Positions 12,302 through 24,418 are shown, counted from the first letter of the stretch. The stretch is 64,000 nucleotides of DNA from Aristolochia californica (GCA_029961685.1 JARWKL010000008.1:11255981-11319980); one strand, 5' to 3'. Notes: generated by a model not told the origin, from the letters alone. Program-made: numbers and translations.

Positions 12302-12325
12302 GTAGGATCAACTAGAAATTTTTTT
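12302..12325 (+). other. Paralogous empty site of the Athila-like insertion
   Basis: GTAGGATCAACTAGAAAT here matches the sequence obtained across the Athila-like insertion (GTAGGATCAA at 641-650, then CTAGAAAT from 6202), with one copy of ATCAA. Flanking satellite variants (TTTGCATCATTAACATG upstream, TTACCAAACTTGGATCTC downstream) also match, identifying this unit as a duplicated copy without the insertion. Confidence 0.8.
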
Positions 12326-15300
12326 CTTATAAAATTCCAAGCTATAAGAGTTGAAATAGTGGAATTTACCAAACTTGGATCTCAAAAATTTCGTGTTCAT
12401 TTGTGGTGTGTGAATAAATTTTCTTTACTAACTATGTTGCTGTTTTGATTTTTTGCATACATAAACTCTAAAATTTTCGTTTTCTTGTGATCTATTTGCC
12501 TTATCTTTTTGTTTACAAGATAAAGGGAAAAGTGAAAACTCAAATTTTGATTTAAGAAAAATGTATACATCTAAAATGGAAATGCACAAATGTAGAGGGA
12601 GATAAGTCCAAAAAGTGTCTGTAATTTTTAGGGATTGTACACTCTTTCTAATTTTTATATATTAGGTTTTGTAATCATCGGGAAAAGGGGGAGGCAATGG
12701 ATTTTTAACAGAGTTTTGACTCCCAATCCATAAGTCATTTCTTACAAAAATAAAGCCTGTTACGCATGATTAACCTATATATAGTTTTACAATTATCCAT
12801 GATCGTCAGGTCTCCGTTTTGTAAATGGAAAAAATAATGGTTGTTTGATTCGGGAAAATATCCCACCGCACGTTCACTTGAGAATTGAATGAGGTTTGGA
12901 TTCATAGGCCATTTCCATCTTTAACATGTTCCAAGCATGGATATCCATATCTAAAACATGTCTGGGATCAATTAGAAATCTCTTTCTTATAAAATTCCAA
13001 GCTATTAGGGTTAAACTAGTGGAATTTCCCAAACTTGGAAATCAAAACTTTTGTGTTCATTTGTGGTGTGTAAATAAATTTGCTTTACTTATATTTGTTG
13101 TTGTTTTGAATTTTTTTCATATATTAACTCTAAATTTTTAATATTATTGTGATCTGTTTGATTTATCTAAAATGGAAATGCCCAAATGTAGAGAGAGATA
13201 ATTCCAAAAAATGTCTGTAATTTTTAGGGATTTTAAACTCTTTCTAGTTTTTATATATTAGGTTTTGCCATTGTCGAAAAAAGGGGAGGCGGTGGATTTT
13301 TAACTGAATGTTGACTCCCACTCCATAAGTCATTTCTTAAAAAAATATAGCCCGTTACACATGATTGACCTATAAAAAAATTTACAATCATCTATGATCG
13401 TTAGGTCTGCTTTTTGTAAATGGGCAAAATAAGGGCATGTTTGATTCGAGTAAATATCCCACCCCGTGTTCACATGAGAATTTAATGAGGTTTAGATCCA
13501 TATGTTGTTTGCATCTTTAACATGTTTCAAGCATGCATATCCATTTTCAAAACATGTGTAGGATCAACTAGAAATCTCTTTCTTGTAAAATTCCAAGCTA
13601 TTAGGGTTGCACTAGTGGAATTTCTCAAACTTGGATATCAAAAGTTTTGTGTTCATTAGTGGTGTGTGAATAAATTTTCTTTACTTACATTTGTTGTTGT
13701 TTTGAATATTTTACGTACTTAAACTCTTAAATTTTTTGTTTTGTTGTGATCTATTTGCCTTATGTTTTTGTTTATGAGATAAAGGGGAAAGTGAAAACTC
13801 AAGTTTTGATTTAAGAAAAAAGTATACATCTAAATTGGAAATACACAAATACAGAGAGAGATAATTAAAAAAAGTGTCTGTAATTTTTAGGGATTGTAAA
13901 CTTTTTCTAGTTATTATATTTTAGGTTTTTCTAACATCTGGAAAAGGGGGAAGCGAGGGATTTTTAACTGAGATTTTACTACCAATCCTTAGGTCCTTTT
14001 TGACAAAAATATTTCCCTTTACAAATGATTGACCTATAAATAACTTTACAATCATCCATTATCATTAGGTAAACTTTTTGTAAATGGGCAAAATAATGGC
14101 ATGTTTGACTCAAGTAAATATCCCACCGGACGTTCACATGAAAATTTAATGAGGTTAAAATCCATAGGTCATTTGCATCTTTAACATGTTTCAATCATGC
14201 ACAACCATATTCTAAACATGTGTAGGATAACTAGAAATCTCTTTCTTATAAAATTCCAAGCTATTAGGGTTGAACTAGTGAAATTTCCCAAACTTGGATA
14301 TCAAAACTTTTGTGTTCTTTTGTGGTGTGTGAATAAATTTTCTTTACTTACATTTGTTGTTGTTTTGAATTTTTTGCTTACTTAAACTCTTAATTTATTT
14401 TTTTGTTGTGATCTATTTTCATTATCTTTTTGTTTATGAGATAAAGAGAAAAGTAAAACCTCAAGTTTTGATTTAAGAAGAAAGTATACATCTAAAATGG
14501 AAATGCACAAATGTAGAGAGAGATAATTCCAAAAAGTGTCTGTAATTTTTTGGGACTGTAAACTCTTTCTACTTTGTATATATTAGATTTTTCAATTGTT
14601 AGGAAAAGGGGAGGTGAGGAATTTTTAACTGAGTGTTGACTCTCAATCCATAAATCATTTCTTACAAAAAAATATAGCACGTTACGTATGACAGACCGAT
14701 AAATCACTTTACAATCATCTATGATTGTTAAGTCAGTTTTTTTTAAATGGGCTAAATAATGGCTTGTTTGACTCGGGTAAATATTTTACCGCACGTTCCC
14801 TTGAGAATTTAATGAGGTTTGGATCCATAGGTCATTTTAATCTTTAACATGTTTCAAGCATGCACATCCATATTTAAAACATGTGTACGATCAATTAGAA
14901 ATCTCTGTCTTATAAAATTCCAACCTATTAGGGTTGAACTAGTGGAATTTCCCAAACTTGGATATAAAAAATTTTGTGTTCATTTGTGGTGTGTGAATAA
15001 ATTTTCTTTACATACATTTGTTGTTGTTTTAAATTTTTTTCATTCATGAACTCTAAAATTTTCATTTTCTTGTGATCTCTTTGCCTTATCTTTTAAGTCT
15101 ACAAGAGAAAGGGAAAAGTTTTGATTAAAGAAAAAACTATACATCTAAAATGGAAAAGCACAAATGTAGAGAGAGATAATTCCAAAAAGTGTATGTAATT
15201 TTTAGGGATTGTAAACTCTTTCTATTTTTTATACATTAGGTTTTGCAATAGTCGGAAAAGGGGGAGGCATGGGATTTTTAACTGAGTGTTAACTCCCAAT

Positions 15301-16781
15301 CCATAAGTCATTTATTACAAAAATATAGCCCATTACACATGATTGACCAATAAATCACTTTACAATCATCTATAATCGTTAATTCACCTTTTTGTAAATT
15401 TGTAAAATAAATGCAAGTTTTACTTGGGAAAATATCCCACCTAGTTTAACTTGATTATTAATGACGTTTGGATCCATAGGTCATTTAAATTTTTTGCGTT
15501 CATGAACTGTAAAATTTTCATTTTGTTGTGATTTATTTGCCTTATCTTTAGGGTTTAAAAAACTCATGTTTTGATTAAAAAAATTATACATCTAAAATGA
15601 AAATACACAAATGTAGAGAGAGATATTTCCAAAAAGTGTTTGTAATAGATCACAGGAAAAGGGGATGTGGGGAATTTTAACTGAGTGCTGACTCCCAATC
15701 CATAAGTCATTTCTTGCAAAAATATAGCCCGTCACAAAAGACTGATCGAGAAAACACTTTAAAATGATCTATGATTGTTCGGTCAGATATTTGTAAATGG
15801 GCAAAATAATGGCTTGTTTGACTCGGGTAAATATCCCATCGCACGTTCACTTGAGAATTTAATGAGGTTTTGATCCATAGGTCATTTGCATCTTTAACAT
15901 GTTTCAATCATGTGTATCCATATTTAAAACATGTGTAGGATGAATGTGAAATCTCTTTCTTATAAAATTCCAAGGTATTAGGGTTGAACTAGTGGAAATT
16001 TCCAAATTTGGATATCAAAACTTTTGTGTTCATTTGTGGTGCGTGAATAAATTTTCTTTACTTACATTTGTTGTTGTTATAAATTTTTTGCATACGTGAA
16101 CTCTAAAATTTTAGTTTTGTTATTATCTATTTGCCTTATCATTTATTCTACGAGATAAAGGGAAAAGTTTTGATTTAAGAAAAAAGTATACATGTAAAAT
16201 AGAAATGGACAAATGTAGAGAGAGGTAATTCCAAAAAGTGTCTATAATTTTTTGTGATTGTAAACTCTTCCTACTTTTTATATATTAGGTTTTGCAATCG
16301 TCAGGAAAAGGGTGAGGTGGGGATTTTAATCTCAGTGTTGACTCCGAATCAATAAGTCATTTCATAAAAAAATATTGCCAATTATGCATGATTTACCGAT
16401 AAATCACTTTACAATCATCTATGATCGTTAGTTCAGCTTTTTGTAAATGGGCAAAATAATGGCTAGTTTAACTTGGGTAAATATCCCACCGCAGGTTCAC
16501 TTGAGAATTGAATGAGGTTTGGATTCATAGGTCATTTGCATCTTTAACATGTTTCAAGCATGGATATCCATATTTAAAACATGTCTAGGATCCATTAGAA
16601 ATCTCTTTCTTATAAAATTCCAAGCTATTAGGGTTGAACTAGTGGAATTTCCCAAACTTGGATTTCAAAACTTTTTTGTTCATTTGTGGTAAGTGAATAA
16701 ATATTCTTTACAAACATTTGTTGTTGTTTTGAATTTTTTGCATACATACACTCTAAAATTTTCATTTTTTTTGTGATCTAT

Positions 16782-17147
16782 TGTTAAGCTCCCTTGCCAT
16801 GGATCGAGTCACCCGACGATCTCCTCTTGGTTCCAGATTGGAATATGTCCATCAGGAAGGGTTGGGATTTTTGGAATGCCCTATTGCTGAAGATAACCAA
16901 GCTTTCGAAGGAAGCTTGCACCTTAGACCTCCATAGGAGAGAGAATCCGATCATTGCTTAATCCCCATTCAAGCACCGGTCCTCCATATAAGAGATGATT
17001 AGGGTTGATGTACATAGCGAAGGCTAGGCAAAGGCCCACGAAATTAAGACAAATTACATCTAAACCTGCAAAGTGCATAAACGTGAAAATTACATAATTT
17101 AATCCTTGCATCTACTAAATACTCTACTTGCTATAGAGTCCATAACA
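16782..17147 (-). repeat. 3' LTR of chromovirus-like copy 2
   Basis: This 366-bp LTR runs from TGTTAAGCTCCC to TCCATAACA on the + strand and pairs with 21051-21426. On the + strand it is followed by TCACCCACCTCCTAG, the complement of the polypurine tract. Confidence 0.9.
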
Positions 17148-17162
17148 TCACCCACCTCCTAG
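17148..17162 (-). other. Polypurine tract of chromovirus-like copy 2
   Basis: Minus-strand CTAGGAGGTGGGTGA directly precedes the LTR start TGTTATGG. The pol reading frame runs through it, giving LQEVGDVMDSI-type residues in the copy at 9660. Confidence 0.65.
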
Positions 17163-17164
17163 AG

Positions 17165-18056
17165 GAAGAGCTTGTCCTCAAGCTCAAATTTGAGGTAGAG
17201 GTCCTGAAATGCTTGTAACGGTTCCCAGGAGGCTTCAACAGGTTTCGTCTCTGCCCAATGGACTAAAATCTCCCATGAACCACGGACACAGCGAGCTTGC
17301 AAAATATGCGGCTGTGTGGTAGGAGTTATTGTAACAAAACTTTGCCCAGGCGAGCCAACAGACCCAACTTTTGGGATTATCCCCCATGAAGCAACTCAAA
17401 TACATCTCAATGGTCCGGTTGAACACCTCCGTTTTTCCATCTGTCTAAGGGTGGTATGCTGAAGAGAAAGCCAATTTGGTGCCATGTAATTTGAAAAGTT
17501 CCTTCCAAAAGGTACTAGTGAACACTGCATCTCGGTCACTGGTAATGGACTTCGGCAAGCCATGAAGGCGGACAATCTGGTCCATAAAAATCTGAGCTAT
17601 GTGGGTCACCGTGTAAGGATGCGATAGAGGAAGGAAGTGACTATATTTGGAGAATCGATCCACCGCTACCAATATAATAGATTTACCGGAGGACTTTGGG
17701 AGGTAATCAATAAAATCCATGGAAACATCCACCCATACCTGAGAAGGGAGCTGGAGAGGCTGAAGCAGGCCGGCTGACTGAATGATTTTGTTTTGTTCCT
17801 TTGGCAGACCTGACCCGCCGACACATATTCATTCACCATGTGTTTCATACCTTGCCAATAGAAGTCACGACTAAGCCAAAAATATGTCTTTTGCTGGCCT
17901 TCATGATTGTTGTCGTGATATGTAGATAGGATGGTGTTGAGTAGGGTTGAAGAAGGAGGTAGATAAATCCGGTTTTTGTACAGTATGAGTCGGTCTTGGA
18001 TGGTCCAGTTGTTGTCCATGGTCTGCTGCTCAATGCTGTGAAACAAGTCTATGAGC
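17165..18056 (-). pseudogene. Integrase remnant, chromovirus-like copy 2
   Basis: Integrase joins element cDNA into host DNA. Visible pieces are an HHCC-like zinc region (HDNNHEGQ, then QVCQRNK; the expected first cysteine is glycine) near 17800-17940, and a catalytic core at 17445-17732 (MDFIDYLP, DRFSKYSHFLPL, ITSDRDAVFTSTFWKELF). After a stop, TEVFNRTIEMYL supplies the glutamate region at 17380-17430, followed by WLAWAKFCYNNSYHTA. At about 17310 the sequence jumps from this point to the chromodomain-like tail; comparison with 9820-10300 shows roughly 470 bp deleted. The tail ends with the LEDK-type region before the polypurine tract. Confidence 0.87.
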
Positions 18057-19560
18057 TCAGGCGTTTGCTGAATTTCATCCCAAAGTGAACCAGCAAAAGG
18101 TACCGTGGTTTACTGAACTGATTGCATGTAGATTTGGCTCTGACATCTCCCGGTGTGATAAGGCATCCGCCCCCTTGTTTAGCTGTCCTGGTTTATATTC
18201 CACCTTAAAATCAAAGCCCATCAATTTACTAAGCCAATGTTGTTGGGGGGACGTGGTTATGCGTTGCTCCAATAGATACTTCAAGCTACATTGGTCTATG
18301 TGGAAAACGAAGTATTGACCCCAAATATAGGGCCGCCAATGCTGAATGGCTTTGGCTAAGCCGATAAGTTCCCGTTCATATGCTAATTTGGGTGGTGTGG
18401 GGCTAGGTGCCTGCTGAAATATGCAATGGGATGGCCTTGCTATTGTAAGACTGCGCTAATGTCGCCTCCGGCTGCTTCTCATTCTATAATAAACGGCTCT
18501 TCAAAATTGGGAAGTTGGAGCACCAGAGCTGTGGCTAAGGCATGCTTCAGCTGAGCAAAGGATGAGGCAGTGGCTTCATACCACGTGAAGGCGTTCCGCT
18601 TCAGTAAAATATTTGGAGAAGCCGCGAGCAGGCCATAGTCACGAATAAACTTCCGATAGTACCCAGCCAGGCCTAAGAATCCCGTAAGGCAGTGATTGAA
18701 TGTGGAGAGGGCCAGTCGACGAATGCTTGAATTTTTCTACTATCTGCCTTCATGTTGTAGGCAGATATGACATGTCCCAGATATGCCACCTCGGTGGTAC
18801 CCAAGGAGCACTTGGATTGCTTGAGGAATAAATGATGTGAACGTAGGAGGTTGAGTACATGGTGAAAATGCAGAATATGCTCGTCCCAGTACTTGCTATA
18901 GATCAAAATGTCAACAAAGAAAACCAGAACATACTTCCTTAAGAGAGGGCGAAATACCTCGTTCATAAGGGCCTGAAATGTGGATGGGGTATTGGATAGC
19001 CCAAATGGCATGACGAGGAATTCAAAGTGGCCATGGTGTGTGCGGAAGGCAGTCTTCTCCACATCTGTAGGGTGTACCCGAATCTGGTGGTACCTGGAAC
19101 TCAAATCCAATTTAGTAAATAATTGTACCCCATGTAATTCATCCAAGAGTTTGTCCAACACTGGTATTGGAAATTTATCCTTGATTGTATGTGCATTCAG
19201 CTCTCTGTAGTCCACACAAAAATGCCAAGTGTTGTCATGTTTTTAACTAATAATACTGGGGACGAAAATGGTGATCGGCTGGGCTGAATAATGCCTTGTG
19301 CCAACATGTTTTGACATTACCGCTCAATTTCATCTTTTTGTAAATGGGGTACCGGCAGGGGCGCACTACTATTGGCTCAGTTCCCAATTTCAAACGAATC
19401 CGATTATCACAAGCTCAAATAGGTGGGAGTCCTACTAGCTCCTGAAATTAATCAGAAAATTTTGTAATGAGTGAGTTTAACTTACAGTGGTCGGAGTCCA
19501 TAACTTGGAGATGCTGGAGAGTGAAATGGAATGGTGCATGAGTCCCATGAAGAATAATGG
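18057..19560 (-). pseudogene. Reverse transcriptase and RNase H remnant, chromovirus-like copy 2
   Basis: An open 180-codon stretch (18673-19215) carries RT motifs in order: YRELN, FTKLDLSSRYHQIR, GHFEFLVMPFGLSNTPSTFQ, then VFFVDILIYS, KCSLGTTEVAYLGHVIS. The usual FDDI is FVDI, so the first aspartate of the catalytic pair is valine. RNase H follows in broken frames at 18075-18640 (IAYFSRHL; HWLSKLMGFDFKVEYKPGQLN; GADALSH). The RT N-terminal part (19216-19560) is interrupted by stops. The loss of the catalytic aspartate alone would inactivate RT. Confidence 0.9.
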
Positions 19561-19564
19561 GTTG

Positions 19565-20100
19565 CTAGGCAGAATTGAAACTCATAGTGAGGGACTTGAA
19601 ATCCCATAAAATAGGACCCAACTGCTGGAGCCATTTAATACCCAAATCCAAGTCAAATCCTGCCAATGGAATGACAAAAAAATCCGCCACAAATGGGTGG
19701 CATTTAATAACCAAAAGGACTTCTGAACAAACTCCTGCACTGGAAATCTTCTCCCCATTGGCTACCGAAGCTGAAGTGCTAGAATTCTGCTGAATCGTCA
19801 AGTCAAGCTGTTTTGCTGCTGGTTGGCTAATGAAGTTTTGGGTGCTGCCAAAAATCAACTAAGGCTAGTAATATGAGGTGTTGGAGTACGGTGCGGACCT
19901 GCATAGTGTTTGCACTTAGCAACCCTGTCATGGCTTGTAGGGAAATTGCTGGTTCAACCACTATTGGTTCTTCCTCTTCCTCAACTAGTGTTGGGTCTTT
20001 TGAATCCTCCACCTCTAACCAAACAAATGTTTGCATAGATGCCCCGAAAGGTATTGCTCAACACAATTGAAATAGACCCCTTTTGCTTTCCTCTATTCCA
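19565..20100 (-). pseudogene. Zinc knuckle and aspartic protease remnant, chromovirus-like copy 2
   Basis: Near 20040-20090 a frame reads YFNCVEQYLSGHLCKHLF, matching the Gag zinc knuckle CFNC...GHxC, but the first cysteine is tyrosine. The next frame (19827-20036) gives an acidic linker and the start of the protease (AISLQAMTGL, LALVD). A frameshift falls exactly in the catalytic DSG, and the third frame resumes at FGSTQNFIS and continues with SVANGEK and GIKWLQQLGPILWDF (19565-19858). The protease cannot be made as one chain. Confidence 0.82.
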
Positions 20101-20317
20101 GTTTTGGCCATGAAAGGCAGCGAATGAATTGGGCTGGTGGTGTTAACTTGTGTGGTTCCGATGTTGAAGAGGTGTTTTGGCCTTGGCGCAGAGGGAGGGT
20201 AGTGGTGTGGGGTTCACTAGTGGTCACACGGCCTTGCCATGGGGGTCTACGCCCTAGAGATTATTTCAAGACCCTCTGGTTGGTGTCCAAGGTACGGGCC
20301 AGATTCATAGCATGTGC

Positions 20318-21033
20318 TTAGTAGGGTGGGTCATGTAATTCCACTTCCAGGCTAAGGGCTTTCACTAGGCCAGCAGTAAACAAATGAACATACTGAGTAG
20401 GATGCACATACCTATTGGTTTGTGCCAGACATTCTTGAAATTGTTTTTGATAAACCTCTATGGAACCGGTTTGTTTTAGGTTCACCAAATCTCCCAGAGG
20501 ATTACTTCGGGCTGGGGGACAGAACCTCAACATACAATAGTCCTTAAAAATATCCCAATCGTGGATATGGTGTTCAGATTCAAACTGATGGTACCATAGC
20601 TGCGCTTTGTCAAGCATGTGGAAGGCGGCTAAAGGAACCCTGTCATCCGTTTGTGTTCTTTGATTCCAAAAAAAATGGTCACATTGATGTAGCCATATTA
20701 AAGGGTTAGAGGAGCCATCATAAGTTGGAAAACTGAGTTTAGTATACCTTGGCATGGTGGAGTGGCTAGGCTCGTGGACCCACCTGGGGTATGATGTGCT
20801 GGACGCAGAGGAGGCAGTGTAAATGGAGGTGGTGGGGGTTGTTGGTCAAAAGGCCGTTTGGGGCTACGTTGAAGAGCTGAATCCCAATCCATCCATTCCC
20901 GCATTTGTTGACTGAGTTGAAGAACAATCTCCAGAAGTTCCATTACTTCCGTTCTGATGGTATGTGATTCAATCTGCACTTCATCTATCTGATTGCGCAA
21001 TTCATTTGGAGAAGAAGAGTCACTGACGGTGGT
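20318..21033 (-). pseudogene. Gag remnant, chromovirus-like copy 2
   Basis: The N-terminal half (about 20760-21033) reads SSSPNELRNQIDEVQIESH and a proline-rich stretch. A frameshift near 20750 leads to the conserved part (20318-20755): PRYTKLSFPTYDG, NPLIWLHQCDHFF, VPLAAFHMLDKAQLWY, DWDIFKDYCMLRF, then YQKQFQECLAQTN and ALSLEVEL. This matches the plant retrotransposon Gag domain. The ATG at 21081 lies inside the LTR and is an unlikely start. Confidence 0.87.
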
Positions 21034-21036
21034 CCT

Positions 21037-21047
21037 GTCTGATACCA
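21037..21047 (-). other. Primer binding site, initiator tRNA-Met type
   Basis: Minus-strand TGGTATCAGAC begins three bases after the 5' LTR and matches the complement of initiator tRNA-Met (TGGTATCAGAGC) at its first ten positions. Confidence 0.82.
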
Positions 21048-21050
21048 CAT

Positions 21051-21426
21051 TGTTATGCTTCCTTGCCATGGATCGAGTCACCCGACGATCTCCTCTTGGT
21101 TCTAGATTGGAATACGTCCTTGAGGAAGGCTTGCAATTTTGGGAATGCCCTATTGCTGAAGATAACCAAGCTTTCGAAGGAAATTTGTACCTTGGACCTC
21201 GTTGGGAGAGAGAATCCGTTCTCTGAACTAAAACTATTGATCAATGCTTAATCCCCATTCAAGCACCCATCCTCTATATAAGAGAGGATTAGGGTTGACG
21301 TACATAGAAAAGGCCCACAAAATTAAGAAAAACTACAACTAAACCTACAAAGTGCATAAAATTGGAAATTACATAATTTAACCCCATCGTTGACTAATTA
21401 CTCTACCTGCTATAGAGTCCATAACA
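21051..21426 (-). repeat. 5' LTR of chromovirus-like copy 2
   Basis: This 376-bp LTR runs from TGTTATGCTTCC to TCCATAACA on the + strand. CTCTATATAAGAGAGG at 21272-21287 is a plausible minus-strand TATA region, also present in the other LTR copies with small changes. Confidence 0.9.
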
Positions 21427-23774
21427 TATATTTGCCTTATCTTCTTGTTTACGAGATAAAGGGAAAAGTGAAAACTCAAGTTTTGATTTCAAAAAAAAGT
21501 ATACATCTAAAATGGAAATGCACAAATGTAGAGAGAGAGATAATTCCAAGAAGTGTCTGTAATTTTTATGGATTGTAAACTATTTCTAGTTTTTATATAT
21601 TAGGTTTTTCAATCGTCAGGAAAAGGGGGAGGTGAGGGATTTTTAACTGAGGGTTGACCACAAATCATTTCTCACAGAAAAAGGGCCCGTTATGCATGAC
21701 TGGCCTATAAATCACTTTAAAATCATATATGATTGTTAGGTCAGTTTTTTTTTAAATGGGCAAACTAATGGCTTGTTTGACTCGGGTAAATATCCCACCG
21801 CACGTTCACTTCAGAATTTAATGAGGTTTGGATCGATAGGTCATTTGCATCTTTAACGTGTATCAAGCATGCATATCCATATTTAAAAAATCAGTAGGAT
21901 AAATTAGAAATCTCTTTATTATAAAATTCCAACCTATTAGGGTTGAAGTTGTGGAATTTCCAAAACTTGGATATTAAAACTTTTGTATCCATTTGTGGTG
22001 TGTGAATAAATTTTCTTTACTTACATTTGTTGTTGTTTTAAATTTTTTGCTTACATGAACTATAAAATTTTCGCTTTTTAGTGATCTATTGGCCTTATCT
22101 TTTAGTTAATGAGATAAAGGGAAAAGTTTAGATTTAAAAAAAAAATATACATCTAAAATGGAAATGAACAAATGTAGAGAGTGATAATTCCAAAAAGTGT
22201 CTATAATTTTAAGGGATTTTAAAATCTTTCTAGATTTTATATGTTAGGTTTTGCAATTGTAGGGCAAAGGGGGAGGCAGAGGATATTTACCTAAGTGTTG
22301 ACTCCCAATCCATAAGTCATCTCTTACAAAAATATATCACGGTACGCTTGATTGACCGATAAATCACTTTACAATCATCTATGATCGTTAGTTCAACTTT
22401 TTGTAAATGGAAAAAATAATGGTTACTTTGACACGGGAAAATATCCACCTCAAGTTCATTGGAGATTTTAATGAGGCATCTTTAACATGTTTCAACCATG
22501 CATATCCCTATTTAAAACATGTGTAGGATCAATTAGAAATCTCTTGCTGATAAAATTCCTAGCTATTAGGGTTGAACTAGTGGAATTTCCCAAACTTGGA
22601 TATCAAAACTTCTGTGTTCATTTGCGGGTGTGACTAAATTTTCTTTACTTATATTTTTTGTTGTTTTAAATTATTTGCATACATGAACTCTAAAATTTTC
22701 GTTTTTTAGTTACCTATTTACATTATCCTTTTCTTTACGGGATAAAGGGAAAAGTGAAATCTCATGTTTTAGTTGAAGAAAAAAATTTACATCTAAAATG
22801 GAAATGCACAAATGTAGAGAGAGATGATTCCAAAAAGTTTTTATATCTTTGGTTTTGTAATCGTCATGAAAAGTGTTATGCGGGGGACTTTAATTTGAGT
22901 GTTGTCTCCCAATCCATAAGTCATTTCAAACAAAAATATGGCCCGTTATGCATGATTGATTGATAAATCACTTTACAATCATCTATGATCATTAAGTCAG
23001 GTTTTTGTAAATTGCAAAATAATTTATTGGTTGACTCAAGTAAATATCCCACCACAGGTTCACTTTATAATTGAATGAGGTTTGGATTCATAGGTCATTT
23101 TCATCTTTAACATGTTTCAAGCATGCATATCCATATTTTAAAACTTGCCAAGGATCAATTAGAAATCTCTTTCTTTTAAAATTCAGAGCTATTAGGGTTG
23201 AACTAGTGGAATTTCCCGAACATGGATATCAAAAATTTTATGTTCATTTGTGGTGTGTGAATAAATTTTGTTTAGATACATTTGTTGTTCTTTTAAATTT
23301 TTTGCTTACATGAACTCTAAAATTTTTATTTTGTTATGATCTTTTCGCCTTACCTTTTAGTCTACGAGATAAAGGGAAAAGTAAAAAATCATGTTTTGAT
23401 TTAAGAAAAAAGTATACATCTAACATGGAAATGCACAAATATAGAGAGAGATAATTCCAAAATGTGTCCAAAATTTTTAGGGATTTTGAACTCTTTCTAT
23501 TTTTTATGTATTAGGTTTTACAATCATCGGGAAAAGGGGGAGGCAGGGGATTTTTAAATGAGTGTTGACTGCCAATCCATAAGTTATTTCTTAAATAAAT
23601 AAATCCAGTTATGAATGATTGAATAATAAATCACTTTAGAATCATCTATGATCATTAGGTCAGCTTTTTGTAAATGTGCAAAATAATGAGTTGTTTGACT
23701 CGGGTAAATATCCCACCACACGTTCACTTGAGAATTTAATGAGGTTTGGATCCATAGGTCATTTGCATATTTAA
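21427..23774 (+). repeat. Family A satellite, segment 4
   Basis: Units continue from the point interrupted at 16781, with landmarks at 21893, 22523 and 23150 (spacings 630 and 627 bp). The 23150 unit carries the variant AAAACTTGCC before AGGATC, as at 7131 and 11653. The array stops at TTTAA, immediately before a copia LTR. No other feature is visible. Confidence 0.92.
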
Positions 23775-24411
23775 TGTTGGATTTTGGATCCCTTTTCCAT
23801 AATTCAGATCAAGGGAAAGAAGAAAGAAAAAGAGAAAAGGGAAGAAGAGCTCTCGGGTAGAGAGACGAAAAAATATAAGAGCAAAGAGAGGTTGCACCAA
23901 GCAAAGGGAGAGAGAGAGAGAGAGAGTAACTCAAGAATGAGTTGTGTAACTTGATTAATTCCGAATTATAACACCTCTTTTTATAGTAGAGGAGGAGGTA
24001 GAGTCCTTATACAATTATCCTTTCAATCCTAATTACATTCCAACTCTAATTCTCTAAGATAAGTCTAATTAAACCAAACTACTAGAAGCATAATATTAGT
24101 AGAACTAGAACTCTTGCTTTCTTCATGTGACTATAGGGGAGAAGGCCAGCTCGTAGCCTTATCCTTGTGGGTCCTTCGTGATCCTCCAACTCATCTTGAT
24201 AAGGTTGACAGCTCGTGAGATATTTGTGGGTCCCACTTGATCTTCAAGTCTTCTAACTCAATTCTGCTTGTTGTTCTTGATTCCTTAACTTGTGTTTGCT
24301 TGGGTGAGGACTCTTCTTGGTGTCCCATATCCTCATGGTGGGTCCTACCAGCTCAAGCATCACGGTGGGTCCCACCAGCTCGAGCACCATGGTGGGTCCC
24401 ACATTGTAACA
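23775..24411 (-). repeat. 3' LTR of left copia element
   Basis: This 637-bp LTR starts TGTTGGATTTTGG and ends TTGTAACA on the + strand; minus-strand AAGGGGGAG before it is the polypurine tract. It contains a (GA)n microsatellite at 23908-23926 and three GGTGGGTCC-type repeats at 24336-24400. Confidence 0.9.
23977..23985 (-). promoter_or_regulatory. TATA box of left copia LTR
   Basis: Minus-strand TATAAAAAG sits in CTACTATAAAAAGAGGTG, the same position as TATAAATAG in the right copia LTR (62874-62882). Confidence 0.65.
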
Positions 24412-24418
24412 CTCCCCC

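Larger units (their letters stand above)
11009..16781 (+). repeat. Family A satellite, segment 3
   Basis: The longest A run here. Landmark positions are 11041, 11653, 12302, 12963, 13558, 14222, 14885, 15935 and 16583. Most spacings are 595-664 bp; the 1050-bp gap after 14885 is one full unit plus a shortened one (joints near 15489 and 15648). Units near 12250-13000 correspond to those flanking the Athila-like element, and those at 14885-16781 to 7131-9272. Nothing but satellite is visible. Confidence 0.92.
16782..21426 (-). mobile_element. Chromovirus-like Ty3-gypsy element with both LTRs (copy 2), decayed
   Basis: A 4.6-kb minus-strand element with LTRs at 21051-21426 (5') and 16782-17147 (3'). 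TCTAT at 16777-16781 and TATAT at 21427-21431 fit a 5-bp target duplication with one later mutation; the satellite reads GATCTATTTGCC at this spot. Order from the 5' LTR is initiator tRNA-Met primer site, Gag, zinc knuckle, protease, RT, RNase H, integrase, polypurine tract. Frameshifts, stops, a deletion of about 470 bp in the integrase tail and catalytic changes make it inactive. Confidence 0.92.

Noticed and set aside
20124..20321. Plus-strand open frames inside the minus-strand retroelements (also 30089-30355, 27439-27687)
   Set aside because: They are antisense shadows of Gag and pol remnants, which explain the sequence better.
23908..23926. The (GA)n tract as an independent regulatory element
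   Set aside because: It is a microsatellite inside the copia LTR, with the matching (CT)n in the reversed copy at 62933-62955.
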